From Cupriavidus consociatus (GTDB lineage Bacteria; Pseudomonadota; Gammaproteobacteria; Burkholderiales; Burkholderiaceae), in assembly GCF_017814975.1 (NCBI RefSeq), contig NZ_JAGIQA010000003.1:294673-358672 (forward strand): 64,000 nucleotides of DNA, written 5' to 3'. Under the pieces are notes generated by a model. It was not told the DNA's origin, ran no database searches, and saw only the letters and a program-made list of their open reading frames with translations. Below are positions 50,877 through 60,845 of this stretch, piece after piece. The translations under genes were made by a program, and so were the position numbers. Position 1 is the stretch's first letter; every line of letters begins with the position of its first letter.

Positions 50877-50974
50877 GGGGACGCTCCTGATGCCATGTTT
50901 GGTGCCACGTTTTCCAACGCAAACCTTGCCGATTGCGGACAATCGCGGCGGGCGCGCGAAGGCGCCCGCCGTGC

Positions 50975-52293
50975 TCAGAACACGGTGCCGTCGCTGATGA
51001 TGCTGAACGGCGGCGCACCGCCCGCGCGCCGCTTGGCGGCAATGCGCCGGCCCGCGGCCCAGGTGCCGCCCTCCAGCACGCGCGCCAGCGGGAAGTCGGC
51101 TTCCGCCAGCCCCAGCGCCTGGCGCACGCCATCGGCCACCAGGTCCAGGCCGGTCACCGTCAGCGCGCGCCATTCGACGATCACGGGCTCGTCCACCGCA
51201 TGCGGCTCGGCGGCAAAGGACGCATCGCGCGGCACCATCAGTTCGAAGTCGAACAGAAGGCCGCCGTTGCGGTATTCGGGCAGCCCGGTCAGCGCATCCA
51301 GCCCGGTGACCGTCAGGCCCGCGTCCTCCAGCGGTTCCAGCAGCGAATAAGTCAGCCACTGCGTGAGCTTGTGGAATGGCACCAGCCCGCCGGGCGCGGC
51401 CGGATGGCGCCAGCAATCGCCCAGCGACACACCCTCGATCACGATGCGCCCCGGCCATACCGGTCCCAGCCCCACCAGCAGCGTGCGCAGCAGGAAGCTG
51501 GCATCGAGCCGGTCGTTGACCGCATGCGCCTTGAGGTAGTCGAACAGGTTGCCCAGCCGCGCGGGCCGCCCGAACAGGGCGGGCGTCGCTTCCATTACCT
51601 CGCCCAGCCGGCGCAACAGCCCGGCGCGCCCTTCGAGCCCTACCAGCGGGTTGTGCTGCGCGACCTGGAAGGCGTGGGCGATACTGTCTGCATCGATGCG
51701 CTGCAGCCGCTCGGCATCCGCGCGCAGCGGATCGCCGGGCGCCGCGGAGAAGCCGCCGCGCGCGAACAGGACGAAGCTGGCCACGCCCAGCCCCTCGGAG
51801 CGGGTCAGCACCAGGTCGCTGGCCGGATCGCGGTAGCGCCAGTCGGGGCCAGCGCCGGCGTCGAGCAGTACGCTCGGGATCACCAGGTCGATGCCGATGC
51901 GCGCGCGCTCTTCGCGGTGCTCAGGCCCGCTCAGGCCGGCGCGCTCGCACAGCACCTGCCAGCGGTCGACGCGCTGGTCGACGCCGCCGCTCTCGAAGTG
52001 GCGCCAGCGGCTGTGGTAAGGCACCTGGAGGTCCGGATAACGCTGCCGGATGGTGCTGGCCACGTAGTCTGCGATCGCGTGGACACGGTCGGGATGCCAG
52101 GTAAACAACTCGGACGCGCCGCTGGCCACATGCTCGGTGACCGCCGCGCAATGCGTGCGCACCGCTTCCGCGCACAGCAGCGCGGAAGCGGGATGCCCTT
52201 CCGGCACCGGGCTGAGCCAGCCCCCGCCCGGACGCATTTCCTCGCCTGCTCCCCGACGGTCCATGCCGCCACGATCCTCTTCGGGATACATTG

Positions 52294-52297
<4 letters not shown>
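50975..52297 (-). CDS. URC4-like DUF1688 protein of uracil catabolism
   Basis: The protein has 440 residues of the DUF1688 family, which includes yeast URC4. Visible conserved parts are [18 protein letters not shown] residues near 95-108 ([11 protein letters not shown]), [29 protein letters not shown], and [17 protein letters not shown] with [11 protein letters not shown] near the end. The chemical step is not known; it acts in the pathway that opens the pyrimidine ring to urea and 3-hydroxypropionate. Its ATG overlaps the urc1 stop (ATGA), so it is translationally coupled. A second gap of 98 bases separates it from upp. Confidence 0.9.
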
Positions 52298-53532
<1,235 letters not shown>

Positions 53533-53556
53533 GGCACCCTCGGTTCCCGATGGAAT

Positions 53557-53574
53557 CCTGACCAAATGGTCAGG
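53557..53574 (-). promoter_or_regulatory. RutR-type operator upstream of urc1
   Basis: CCTGACCAAATGGTCAGG contains TGACCA-AA-TGGTCA, a perfect match to the core of the E. coli RutR site (TTGACCANNTGGTCAA). It lies between the predicted promoter and the urc1 start, where bound repressor would block transcription. The RutR-like gene at the end of the operon is the probable binder. Confidence 0.85.
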
Positions 53575-53585
53575 TTTACACTTCC

Positions 53586-53615
53586 ATACTAGGCAACGTC
53601 CATGCCATCGCCCAA
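53586..53615 (-). promoter_or_regulatory. Predicted promoter of the URC operon
   Basis: On the minus strand TTGGGC (-35) and TAGTAT (-10) are separated by 18 bases. Transcription would start about 53575-53580, right next to the RutR-type operator. Both boxes are matches by eye only. Confidence 0.55.
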
Positions 53616-53765
53616 TGCCGGTTTACGCGAGTTTTGCCGCACTCTGTTTGGCGCCGTACGCAACCGGGGCGGCATCCATGCACGCAGGACGTGCCGGCAG
53701 CATGACACCGCCAGTGCGCGCGCACCAGCAGGAGGCATCTGCCGCGCGCGCAGGGGTTGCAAGCC

Positions 53766-54875
53766 TTACACGGTAGGACGGCTCGCCGAGCCGCGCGAGT
53801 CGGACAGCCATGCCCACGCCGCGCGCAGCGCCGCCAGCGGGCTTGCGCTTTCCACGTAACGATGGAACAGCGCACCGGCAACGTTGCTCAGCGCCCACGC
53901 AGCCGCCATGCCCAGCGCGTTCAGCACCGGCTGCCCCGGCGCAAGATTCGACACCAGCGCATTGACCAGCAGGCATACCGGGAAGTGCACCAGGAAAACC
54001 GAATAGGAAATGCGCCCGAGGAAGCCGACCACATGGCCGCGCGGCCAGCGCTCCATCCAGCCGCCGCGGCGGGCCGCCGCCAGCAAGAGCGCGGTGGCCA
54101 GCGCCACGGCGATACGCAGGCGGAAATCGACGATCAGCGCCGCCAGCGCTACCGCGCCGAGCACCAGCAGCGGCATGGCCGACCGGCCCGGGTTCGAGGC
54201 CCACCATGCCAGCGTGCCCATGCCATAGGCGCCGAAGAAGTACACCGCCCAGATATCCCAGGCGGCATCGCGGTTGAACCAGAACAACGATGCGGCCGCC
54301 AGCAGCGCGACCACGCCGATGCCGGCAGCCGCGCCCGCCTGCGCCTGGCGCGGCGCCAGCGCGCGTGCGGCCCATAGCGCCAGCAGCAGCAGGCCGAACA
54401 GCTGGAGGTCGATCGCGACGTACCAGACACCGGCCGAGAGCGCATCGACGTCCAGCACGTTATGCAGCAGCGTGAGGTGCGCCACGAACTGCGTCAGCTG
54501 CGGAGGCGCCGGGATCGATTCATGGATCATCCACTGCCGCGCCAGCGCGGCGCCCGCAATGCTCAGCAGCAGCGCGGCGGCGAAAGGTACCACCAGCTTC
54601 AGGTAACGGCGCCACAGCATTGCCAGCGGATGCTCGAGGATTTCCAGTCGGCCGTGCGGCGCCAGGCTGCGCGCCGCGAGGAAGCCGCTGATCACCAGGA
54701 ACACCTGGACCGCGATGCGGGCGTAGTCGTACAGCCAGTCCACCAGCCCCGGGGCAAGGCGGTATGCGGTGTCCGACATCGGGCCGTAGAAGGCGAGGTG
54801 ATGCAGCACGATCAGCTGGGAACTGACCGCCTTGAGCGCGTCGATGCAGGGCAGGCGTGACGGACGGGGGCTCAT
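53766..54875 (-). CDS. Acyltransferase family 3 membrane protein
   Basis: The protein has 369 residues with about ten hydrophobic helices. The family 3 pattern is present: IDALKAVSSQLIVLHHLAFYG near the start, with the His pair, and VQVFLVISGFLAARSL next. Late residues GRISYSVFLVHFPVCLLVN also fit. Such enzymes add acetyl or other acyl groups to cell-surface sugars. The gene stands alone next to the URC operon; its substrate is unknown. Confidence 0.85.
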   Translation of the reverse strand: MSPRPSRLPCIDALKAVSSQLIVLHHLAFYGPMSDTAYRLAPGLVDWLYDYARIAVQVFLVISGFLAARSLAPHGRLEILEHPLAMLWRRYLKLVVPFAAALLLSIAGAALARQWMIHESIPAPPQLTQFVAHLTLLHNVLDVDALSAGVWYVAIDLQLFGLLLLALWAARALAPRQAQAGAAAGIGVVALLAAASLFWFNRDAAWDIWAVYFFGAYGMGTLAWWASNPGRSAMPLLVLGAVALAALIVDFRLRIAVALATALLLAAARRGGWMERWPRGHVVGFLGRISYSVFLVHFPVCLLVNALVSNLAPGQPVLNALGMAAAWALSNVAGALFHRYVESASPLAALRAAWAWLSDSRGSASRPTV

Positions 54876-55126
54876 TGTTCTTGGAATCTGACAAAGCGCA
54901 CGAAAGGCGCGATTCTACCTGCTTACCCTGATTGACATGTGGCGCTGTATCCACAAATTGCGGAATGGTTACACACTGGCAGCGATTGTTGCCCTTTGCC
55001 TGCTTTGGGTTTCCATGTCTCACCAGAGAGGCATTTGCTTATGACGACTTTATCCTTCGCCAAGCGAAGTCTGGGGTATACCCTAGCGTCTTTGCCGCGC
55101 CGCCGGCCAGCTACCCGGTTTCCCGA

Positions 55127-56068
55127 ATGTCCGTCTCTGTCCTGTCTTCCCTGCTTGCCCGCTTGTCCGACGCGCGCCGCCCCCTGGCGGCGCTCGCCTT
55201 CGGCGTCATGGCCTCCGCGCTGACACCGTCTGTGGCCAATGCCCAGTCGCAAACCCCCGTGCTCGACAAGATCCGTGATTCCGGCACCATCGTGCTGGGC
55301 TATCGCGAATCGGCGCTGCCTTTTTCCTTTGCGGATGACAAGGGCCAGCCGGCCGGCTACGCGGTCGAGCTGTGCCTGCGTGCTGCCGAAGCGGCGCGCC
55401 AGAAGCTCGGCCTGAAAGAACTGAAAGTGCGCTGGATGCCGCTGACGCCGCAGAACCGCATTCCCGCCGTGGTCAACGGCCTGGTCGATCTCGATTGCGC
55501 CCCCAACACCAACTCGCTCGAGCGCCAGAAGCAGGTGGCCTTCAGCGTTTCGCACTATGTCTCGACCGTGCGCATGCTGGTTCGCGCGGACTCCGGCATC
55601 CGCACCTTCGGCGACCTGCGCGGCAAGACCGTGGTCACCAGCGCGGGCTCGACCGGCGACCGTCACGTGCGCCGCCTGAAGGACCAGTATGGCTACCGCG
55701 ACGTTTACGCCAAGGACCACGGCGAGTCGTTCCTGCTGCTGGAATCCGGCCGCGCCCAGGCCTTCGTGATGGACGACGTGCTGCTCGCCGGGCTGCGTGC
55801 GCGCGCCAAGGATCCGTCGCAGTTCGTGATCGTGGGCCCGTCCCTGTCGATCGAGCAGAACGCGCTGATGCTGTCCAAGGCCGACCCGGAATGGAAGCGC
55901 CTGGTCGACCAGGCACTGGCCACGGCCTTCACCGGCCCGGACGTGATCGCGCTGCAGAAGCGCTGGTTCCAGCAGCCCATCGGCAGCCGCGGCATCAACC
56001 TGGCGCTGGCGCCGTCGGGCGAGGTGCGCGCGGCGTGGAAGCACCCGTCGGACGCCGTCACCGAGTAA
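55127..56068 (+). CDS. ABC transporter periplasmic substrate-binding protein, family 3
   Basis: The protein has 313 residues from ATG 55127, followed by a signal peptide ending at SVANAQ. The rest is a family 3 solute-binding fold: VLDKIRDSGTIVLGYRES, PFSFADDKGQPAGYAVELC, LDCAPNTNSLERQKQVAFS and FGDLRGKTVVTSAGSTGDRH. This group binds glutamate, aspartate or other amino acids. No permease or ATPase gene lies nearby, so it is an orphan or works with a distant transporter. The ribosome site is weak, and the frame is open upstream. Confidence 0.85.
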   Translation: MSVSVLSSLLARLSDARRPLAALAFGVMASALTPSVANAQSQTPVLDKIRDSGTIVLGYRESALPFSFADDKGQPAGYAVELCLRAAEAARQKLGLKELKVRWMPLTPQNRIPAVVNGLVDLDCAPNTNSLERQKQVAFSVSHYVSTVRMLVRADSGIRTFGDLRGKTVVTSAGSTGDRHVRRLKDQYGYRDVYAKDHGESFLLLESGRAQAFVMDDVLLAGLRARAKDPSQFVIVGPSLSIEQNALMLSKADPEWKRLVDQALATAFTGPDVIALQKRWFQQPIGSRGINLALAPSGEVRAAWKHPSDAVTE

Positions 56069-56260
56069 CCCCGGTCACACCGGGAGGGCCCCACCGCAAA
56101 CGGTCCGGGGCCGCAATTCAGGGTTTCCATGAGAGTGCCGCGCCGGGCAAGCCCCAAGTTGACAGCGACAAACGATGTTGGCGACACTGGCCCGAGCCAT
56201 CCCCGCGTGGGACAGGCCACATACTCGACCGCCCGACGGCGGCATTTCTCAGGAGAAACC

Positions 56261-56569
56261 ATGAACAAGTTTGTCGCGACCGCGATCGCGCTCTGCCTTG
56301 GCGCTGCCTCGCTGGCCGTTCACGCGCAGGGTACCGGCAAGAAGCAGTTCGATCCGTATTCCCAGGGTGCCAAGTCGGGCGAGAAGTTCGACCCGTACTC
56401 GCAGGGTGCGAAGTCCGGCGACAAGTTCGATCCGTACAGCCAGGGCGCAAACAAGAGCACGCGCAGCGACCTGAACCCCGCCGCACCGGCCACCGAGCCG
56501 AAACCGGCCAAGAAGTCGTCCAAGCAGAAGGCCAAGAAGAAGGCCGCTCCGGCGCAGGCCGCCAGCTGA
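56261..56569 (+). CDS. Secreted protein with three DPYSQGA repeats
   Basis: The protein has 102 residues. A signal peptide ends at LAVHAQ (about 23). Three near-perfect 13-residue repeats follow (FDPYSQGAKSGEK, FDPYSQGAKSGDK, FDPYSQGANKSTR), then a lysine-rich tail (KKSSKQKAKKKAAP). The first paralog at 10338 has two such repeats, the same TRxDLxP link but an acidic/Pro tail. AGGAGAAACC precedes the ATG. An intrinsic terminator follows at 56589. The family and role are unknown; the basic tail could bind nucleic acid or cell-wall polymers, which is only a guess. Confidence 0.82.
   Translation: MNKFVATAIALCLGAASLAVHAQGTGKKQFDPYSQGAKSGEKFDPYSQGAKSGDKFDPYSQGANKSTRSDLNPAAPATEPKPAKKSSKQKAKKKAAPAQAAS
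56348..56464 (+). repeat. Three 39-bp coding repeats
   Basis: Units at 56348-56386, 56387-56425 and 56426-56464 each code for the 13-residue DPYSQGA repeat. They differ at wobble positions, so they are not a recent slip-strand expansion and the amino acids are under selection. Confidence 0.85.
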
Positions 56570-56588
56570 ACGGCAACGGCTAAAGCGA

Positions 56589-56613
56589 AAAACCCGCCTC
56601 GGCGGGTTTTTTT
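56589..56613 (+). terminator. Terminator after the three-repeat gene
   Basis: AAAACCCGCC pairs with GGCGGGTTTT and is followed by TTT, with a 2-base loop (some loop bases may pair). It ends the transcript of the gene at 56261. Confidence 0.9.
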
Positions 56614-56659
56614 GCGCCCTGCGCCGGCCAAAGCCTGCTCAGGGCTGTACAACGTCTGT

Positions 56660-57562
56660 TCAAGGCGCCTGCGTGTCACGCTCCAGCGCCGTGACGTCGA
56701 TGCGCTGCACATTGCCATCCTGCCGCACCTCGGTGCGCAGCACGAAGGCATCGGACGGGCAATACCAGTCGGTCACGTGCATCACCGAGGGTTCGACCTG
56801 CACGACTTCCTCGCCCACGATCACCGGCCCCAGCGACGTGCGCTTCTCATAGGTGATCGGCAGGCACTCCTTGCGCCCCATGACGGTCTCTATCATCTGG
56901 CGGCGGCCAACCTGGCGCGAACCGATATGGATCGATGCATGCAAGGCGCGCATGGAGCTGACCACTTCGTCGGAGCCCAGGGGATAGACCTTCAGCGACA
57001 CGCTGGACTGGAACATCTCGCCGTCGAGCGTGCTGCCTTCGCGCAGGTCCATGCCGGCGTAGTTGAAAACGCCCTTGCCCCGGAACGAGGCTTCACCATA
57101 CATGCGCGCATAGCGCGCGCGGGCATTGATGATGGCATGCTGGCTTTCGATGCTGGTCTGGTCATTCGGCGTGCGCCGGTCGATCACGACCTCGTGCACC
57201 TGCTCCATGATGACTGGCGGCCCCATCAGCGCCGACATCGCGGACTTGGAACTGACCGTCAGTTGCGCGCGGCAACCGGATGCGCTGCGGCCGACGTCGC
57301 GCAGAGTCATGCGGATCGACATCGGCAGGGCGCCGTCGCCCTCCATCTGCACATGCGAGCCGGAGCGGAACCACGGTGCGTTGCAGAGCACCGCCGCTGC
57401 CGACGCGGCCATCTGCGTGGCCGCCACCTGCGCGGCGGCGCTGACCGCGGTCGCCGCAGCACCAGTAGACGGGGCCGGCTGCGCCGCCGCCGGCATGGCC
57501 AGCACCATGCCTGCCAGCGTGGCAAGGTTTGCAAGCCGTTTTTGCTGCGCCTTTGTCTTCAC
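56660..57562 (-). CDS. Hypothetical periplasmic protein
   Basis: The protein has 300 residues from GTG 57562, with AGGG upstream. A signal peptide ends near AMPAAAQ (about 28), followed by an Ala-rich linker to residue 58. A soluble domain continues with two cysteines (CNAPWFRSG and GCRAQLTVSS) and CLPITYEKR and DWYCPSDAFVLRTEVRQDG near the end. This resembles a DUF of Burkholderiales that may bind a lipid or outer-membrane precursor, but the evidence is weak. The terminator of the opposite-strand gene ends 47 bases from its stop. Confidence 0.7.
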   Translation of the reverse strand: MKTKAQQKRLANLATLAGMVLAMPAAAQPAPSTGAAATAVSAAAQVAATQMAASAAAVLCNAPWFRSGSHVQMEGDGALPMSIRMTLRDVGRSASGCRAQLTVSSKSAMSALMGPPVIMEQVHEVVIDRRTPNDQTSIESQHAIINARARYARMYGEASFRGKGVFNYAGMDLREGSTLDGEMFQSSVSLKVYPLGSDEVVSSMRALHASIHIGSRQVGRRQMIETVMGRKECLPITYEKRTSLGPVIVGEEVVQVEPSVMHVTDWYCPSDAFVLRTEVRQDGNVQRIDVTALERDTQAP

Positions 57563-57755
57563 ATGAATCCCTGTCTAGAATGTCTTGGCGCCCCGATCGC
57601 GCCCGGCCTGCCAGACGTCCCCTGGCCATTCAGATTATTCGTGTTTTTCGTGCAAGTGGCTATCTCGCTGACCCTAAGCGGCGGCTTGCGCCACCGTCTG
57701 CGACCGCCGGGCTGTTCCCGTGTACCGGCCCGCGCGCGGGCCCACAGGAGGTCCC

Positions 57756-58319
57756 ATGCTTCAGTACTACGCGAAACTGTGGTGGGTGGTCGCCCTGCGC
57801 GGCCTGTTTGCGCTGGTATTCGGCGTCTGCGCGTTCTTCGCGCCGATCGCCACGCTGGCCGCGCTGGTGATCGTGTTCGGCGCGTTTGCCGCGGCCGACG
57901 GGCTGATGGCGCTGGTCATGGCCATCTCCGGCAAGGATCGCGAGACCAGCGATCGCTGGATCCTTGCGCTGCAGGGCCTGCTGGGTCTCGGCGTGGGCGC
58001 GCTGACTTGGTTCAGCCCGGCCATCACCGCGCTGTCGCTGCTGGTCTATATCGCGGTATGGTCGCTGGCCACCGGCGTGCTGCAGATCGTCGCCGCGATC
58101 CGGCTGCGCAAGGAGATTCCCAACGAGTGGTGGCTGATCCTGACCGGGCTGGTCAGCATCGCCTTTGCCTTCCTGGTGCTGTGGCAGCCGCTCGCTGGGG
58201 CGCTGGCGGTGCTGTGGATGATCGGCGCGTGGGCCATCGTGTGCGGCATCCTGCTGATCGGCGTCGCGTTCCGCCTGCGCCGCGCGCGTCCTGCCGCAGC
58301 AGGCATCCAGGCCGCCTGA
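57756..58319 (+). CDS. HdeD family (DUF308) membrane protein
   Basis: The protein has 187 residues with six hydrophobic helices in three pairs, the layout of HdeD, an acid-stress inner-membrane protein of E. coli. Repeats of the type FGVCAFFAPIATLAALVIVFG and VGALTWFSPAITALSLL are typical. ATG 57756 has AGGAGG at good spacing. It is separate from the arn operon that follows by 300 bases. Confidence 0.85.
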   Translation: MLQYYAKLWWVVALRGLFALVFGVCAFFAPIATLAALVIVFGAFAAADGLMALVMAISGKDRETSDRWILALQGLLGLGVGALTWFSPAITALSLLVYIAVWSLATGVLQIVAAIRLRKEIPNEWWLILTGLVSIAFAFLVLWQPLAGALAVLWMIGAWAIVCGILLIGVAFRLRRARPAAAGIQAA

Positions 58320-58619
58320 ACTCGACCCTGGGGCCACCCTGCGGCCCACCAGCGACCGCCCGCCGTCAGATCGCGGCGACTCGAGGTGCACTCCGCCGCC
58401 GTGCTACCATTGCCCGCCGCGCGTGGCCCTGCCGCGGCTGTGGCGTCCCGGACGCCCGGCAACGGCCATCGGCGTGGCCATCCCGCATGGTGTTCGGCTT
58501 GCCTTGGCCAGGCCGCCGGCTGGCTGTCCACCAAATGACGGCACGATGCGTTGTGATGGCTTCCCGTCGTCGCGCACCCACGCAAGACCATCCCAATCCG
58601 TCGTTTTTCCAGGAGTTCT
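58320..58619. other. Intergenic region, 300 bases, arn promoter region
   Basis: This gap should carry the promoter of the arn operon. I see no reliable -35/-10 pair and no clear PmrA-type or PhoP-type box. No small gene is supported. Confidence 0.45.
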
Positions 58620-60359
58620 ATGCGTAGTTCATCGACCTCGCGGTATGCCGGGCTGTCCGTTGGTGCCGCCACCACCAGTGCTGTCTTGCTGGTCAGCCTT
58701 GCCATCCTGCTGGTCTGGTTCGGCACGCTCGACATGCGCCACCTGCTGCGCTCCGACGAGGGCCGCTACGCCGAAATCGCGCGCGAGATGTTTGTCACCG
58801 GCGACTGGGTGACGATCCGCTATCACGAACTCAAGTACTTCGAGAAGCCGCCCTTCCACCTGTGGGTGACCACGCTGGCCTATACGCTGTTTGGCGTCGG
58901 CGACTGGCAGGCGCGCCTGTGCGTGGCATTGTCCGGCCTGCTTGGCCTGGGCGTGACCATGCTGGCCACGGCACGGTGGTACGGGCAGCGCGTGGCGCTG
59001 CTGGCCGGGCTGGCGCTGCTGGCGGCGCCGATGTGGAATGTCGCCGGGCATTTCAATTCGCTTGACATGACCCTGGCCGGCGCCATGGCGTGCGTGCTGG
59101 GCTGCATGCTGATCGCGCAGCACCCGGACGCCACGCCCGCAGCGCGCCGCAACTGGATGCTGGCGTGCTGGGCTGCCATGGGCGTGGCGGTGCTGGTCAA
59201 GGGCCTGGTCGGGCTGGCACTGCCCGGACTGGTGCTGGTGGTCTATACCCTCGCCACGCGCGATCTGGGCCTGTGGCGCAGGCTCCATCTGCTGGCCGGC
59301 ACGGCGGTTCTGCTCGCGGTCACCGTGCCGTGGTTCTGGCTGGTGTCGGTGCGCAACCCTGAATTCCCGCATTTCTTCTTTATCCACGAGCACTGGCAGC
59401 GCTATACCTCGCATGTCCACCAGCGCGAAGGCGCGATCTGGTTCTTCGTGCCGCTGCTGCTGGCCGGATTCCTGCCCTGGCTTGGGCTGGCGCCACAGAT
59501 GTGGCAGGCGGTGCGCGAGCGCGCCGGCGTCGCGCGCGGCACCTCGCCGCGGCCTTTCCAGCCTGCGCTGCTGGCGGCGCTATGGGCCGTGGCGATCTTC
59601 GTGTTCTTCAGCCTGTCGGGTTCCAAGCTGCCGGGCTATATCGTGCCGATCTTCCCGGCGCTGGCGCTGCTGGCTGGCGTGGCGCTGGATACGGTCACGG
59701 AACGCGCGTGGCGCTGGCAGGTCAATGCCGTGATTGCACTGGGCGTGATCGGGCTGCTGGCGTGCCCCTTCGTTGCCATGCTGGACAAGCCGGGCACGCC
59801 CAATGCCGTATACCGCGAATTCACCTTCTGGATCGCCATTGCCTTTGCCATCATGCTGGCCGGGGCCGTGGCTGCCCGGCGGCTGCTGCGAACGCGCGGC
59901 GTGTTTCCCAGCATCGTGGTGTACGCACTGGCGATGTTCGCCTGCTGCACGGTGGCGCTGCGTGGCCACGAGGCGATGGGACGGCCCAGTTCCGGCGCAG
60001 ACCTGGTGCCGGCGATCAATGCGGTGCTGACGCCGCAGATGCCGCTGTACAGCGTCGGCATGCTCGACCATACGCTGCCGTTCTACCTGCGCCGCACCGC
60101 CATCATGGTCGCGCACCGGGACGAACTGGCGTTCGGCATCGGGCAGGAGCCGCGGAAGTGGATCCCCACCATCGACGGCTTTGTCTCGCGCTGGCAGGAC
60201 GGCCAGCGCGCCGTGGCGATCATGATGCCCGAAACCTACAAGATGCTGGCGGCGCGCGGCGTGCCGATGCACCGGATCGCCGGCGATCGCCGGCGCGTGG
60301 TGGTCGCCAACTTTGCACTGCCGGGCGAGGGCCCGCACGCGCCATCCCAAGGACAGTAA
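58620..60359 (+). CDS. arnT: ArnT, Ara4N transferase for lipid A
   Basis: The protein has 579 residues with about 12 hydrophobic helices and periplasmic loops. It moves 4-amino-4-deoxy-L-arabinose from undecaprenyl phosphate to lipid A, which lowers the negative charge of the outer membrane and protects against polymyxin-type peptides. The family signature LRSDEGRYAEIAREM is near residue 43. YFEKPPFHLWVTT follows at about 72. It is the first gene of the operon in this window and lies 19 bases before the SMR-type gene. Confidence 0.93.
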   Translation: MRSSSTSRYAGLSVGAATTSAVLLVSLAILLVWFGTLDMRHLLRSDEGRYAEIAREMFVTGDWVTIRYHELKYFEKPPFHLWVTTLAYTLFGVGDWQARLCVALSGLLGLGVTMLATARWYGQRVALLAGLALLAAPMWNVAGHFNSLDMTLAGAMACVLGCMLIAQHPDATPAARRNWMLACWAAMGVAVLVKGLVGLALPGLVLVVYTLATRDLGLWRRLHLLAGTAVLLAVTVPWFWLVSVRNPEFPHFFFIHEHWQRYTSHVHQREGAIWFFVPLLLAGFLPWLGLAPQMWQAVRERAGVARGTSPRPFQPALLAALWAVAIFVFFSLSGSKLPGYIVPIFPALALLAGVALDTVTERAWRWQVNAVIALGVIGLLACPFVAMLDKPGTPNAVYREFTFWIAIAFAIMLAGAVAARRLLRTRGVFPSIVVYALAMFACCTVALRGHEAMGRPSSGADLVPAINAVLTPQMPLYSVGMLDHTLPFYLRRTAIMVAHRDELAFGIGQEPRKWIPTIDGFVSRWQDGQRAVAIMMPETYKMLAARGVPMHRIAGDRRRVVVANFALPGEGPHAPSQGQ

Positions 60360-60378
60360 CCCTGCACGACCCGGCGCC

Positions 60379-60750
60379 ATGACGCTTTCGACTTTCCTGT
60401 TTATCGTTACCGGCGTGCTGCTCAATGCAGCCGCCCAATTGCTGCTCAAGGCCGGCGTCAACGCCATCGGCGCGATCACGCTGGATCGCGGCACGCTGCT
60501 CGTCACGGCACTGCGCGTGCTGACGCAATGGCCGGTGCTGGCCGGCCTGACGCTGTACGTGGTCAGCGTCGGCGTGTGGATCGTGGGACTGTCGCGCGTG
60601 GACGTGTCGGTCGCCTACCCGATGCTGTCGCTCGGCTACGTGGTCAACGCGCTCGCCGCCTGGTGGCTGTTCGGCGAGATGATCGGGCCCTTGCGCGTAG
60701 CCGGCATCCTGCTGATACTGGCTGGCGTCTTCCTGATCGCACGTTCCTGA
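60379..60750 (+). CDS. SMR/EamA-type small membrane protein, ArnE/ArnF-like
   Basis: The protein has 123 residues with four hydrophobic helices. It starts at ATG 60379; a longer frame begins earlier. The sequence resembles the EamA/SMR half that forms the ArnE/ArnF flippase moving undecaprenyl-phosphate-Ara4N across the inner membrane. Motifs LLLKAGVNA and VAYPMLSLGYVVNALAAWW support this. Only one such gene is seen here, whereas enterobacteria have two, so it may work as a homodimer. Multidrug efflux is the alternative, but operon position favours the flippase. Confidence 0.85.
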   Translation: MTLSTFLFIVTGVLLNAAAQLLLKAGVNAIGAITLDRGTLLVTALRVLTQWPVLAGLTLYVVSVGVWIVGLSRVDVSVAYPMLSLGYVVNALAAWWLFGEMIGPLRVAGILLILAGVFLIARS

Positions 60751-60845
60751 GCGCACCGCCCTGGCTGCCTGCCCTACCTTGCCGACCGGGACCGATACTT
60801 CGTGGATTTTTCGCCGATTCTTCGTCGATTTTCGTTTTTTAGCCC

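Noticed and set aside
50877..51132. Extension of the TetR and upp frames upstream to 51132 or 51458
   Set aside because: These frames pass through urc4 and upp without stops only because of GC content. The ribosome site at 50876 and the overlap at 50154 fix the true starts.
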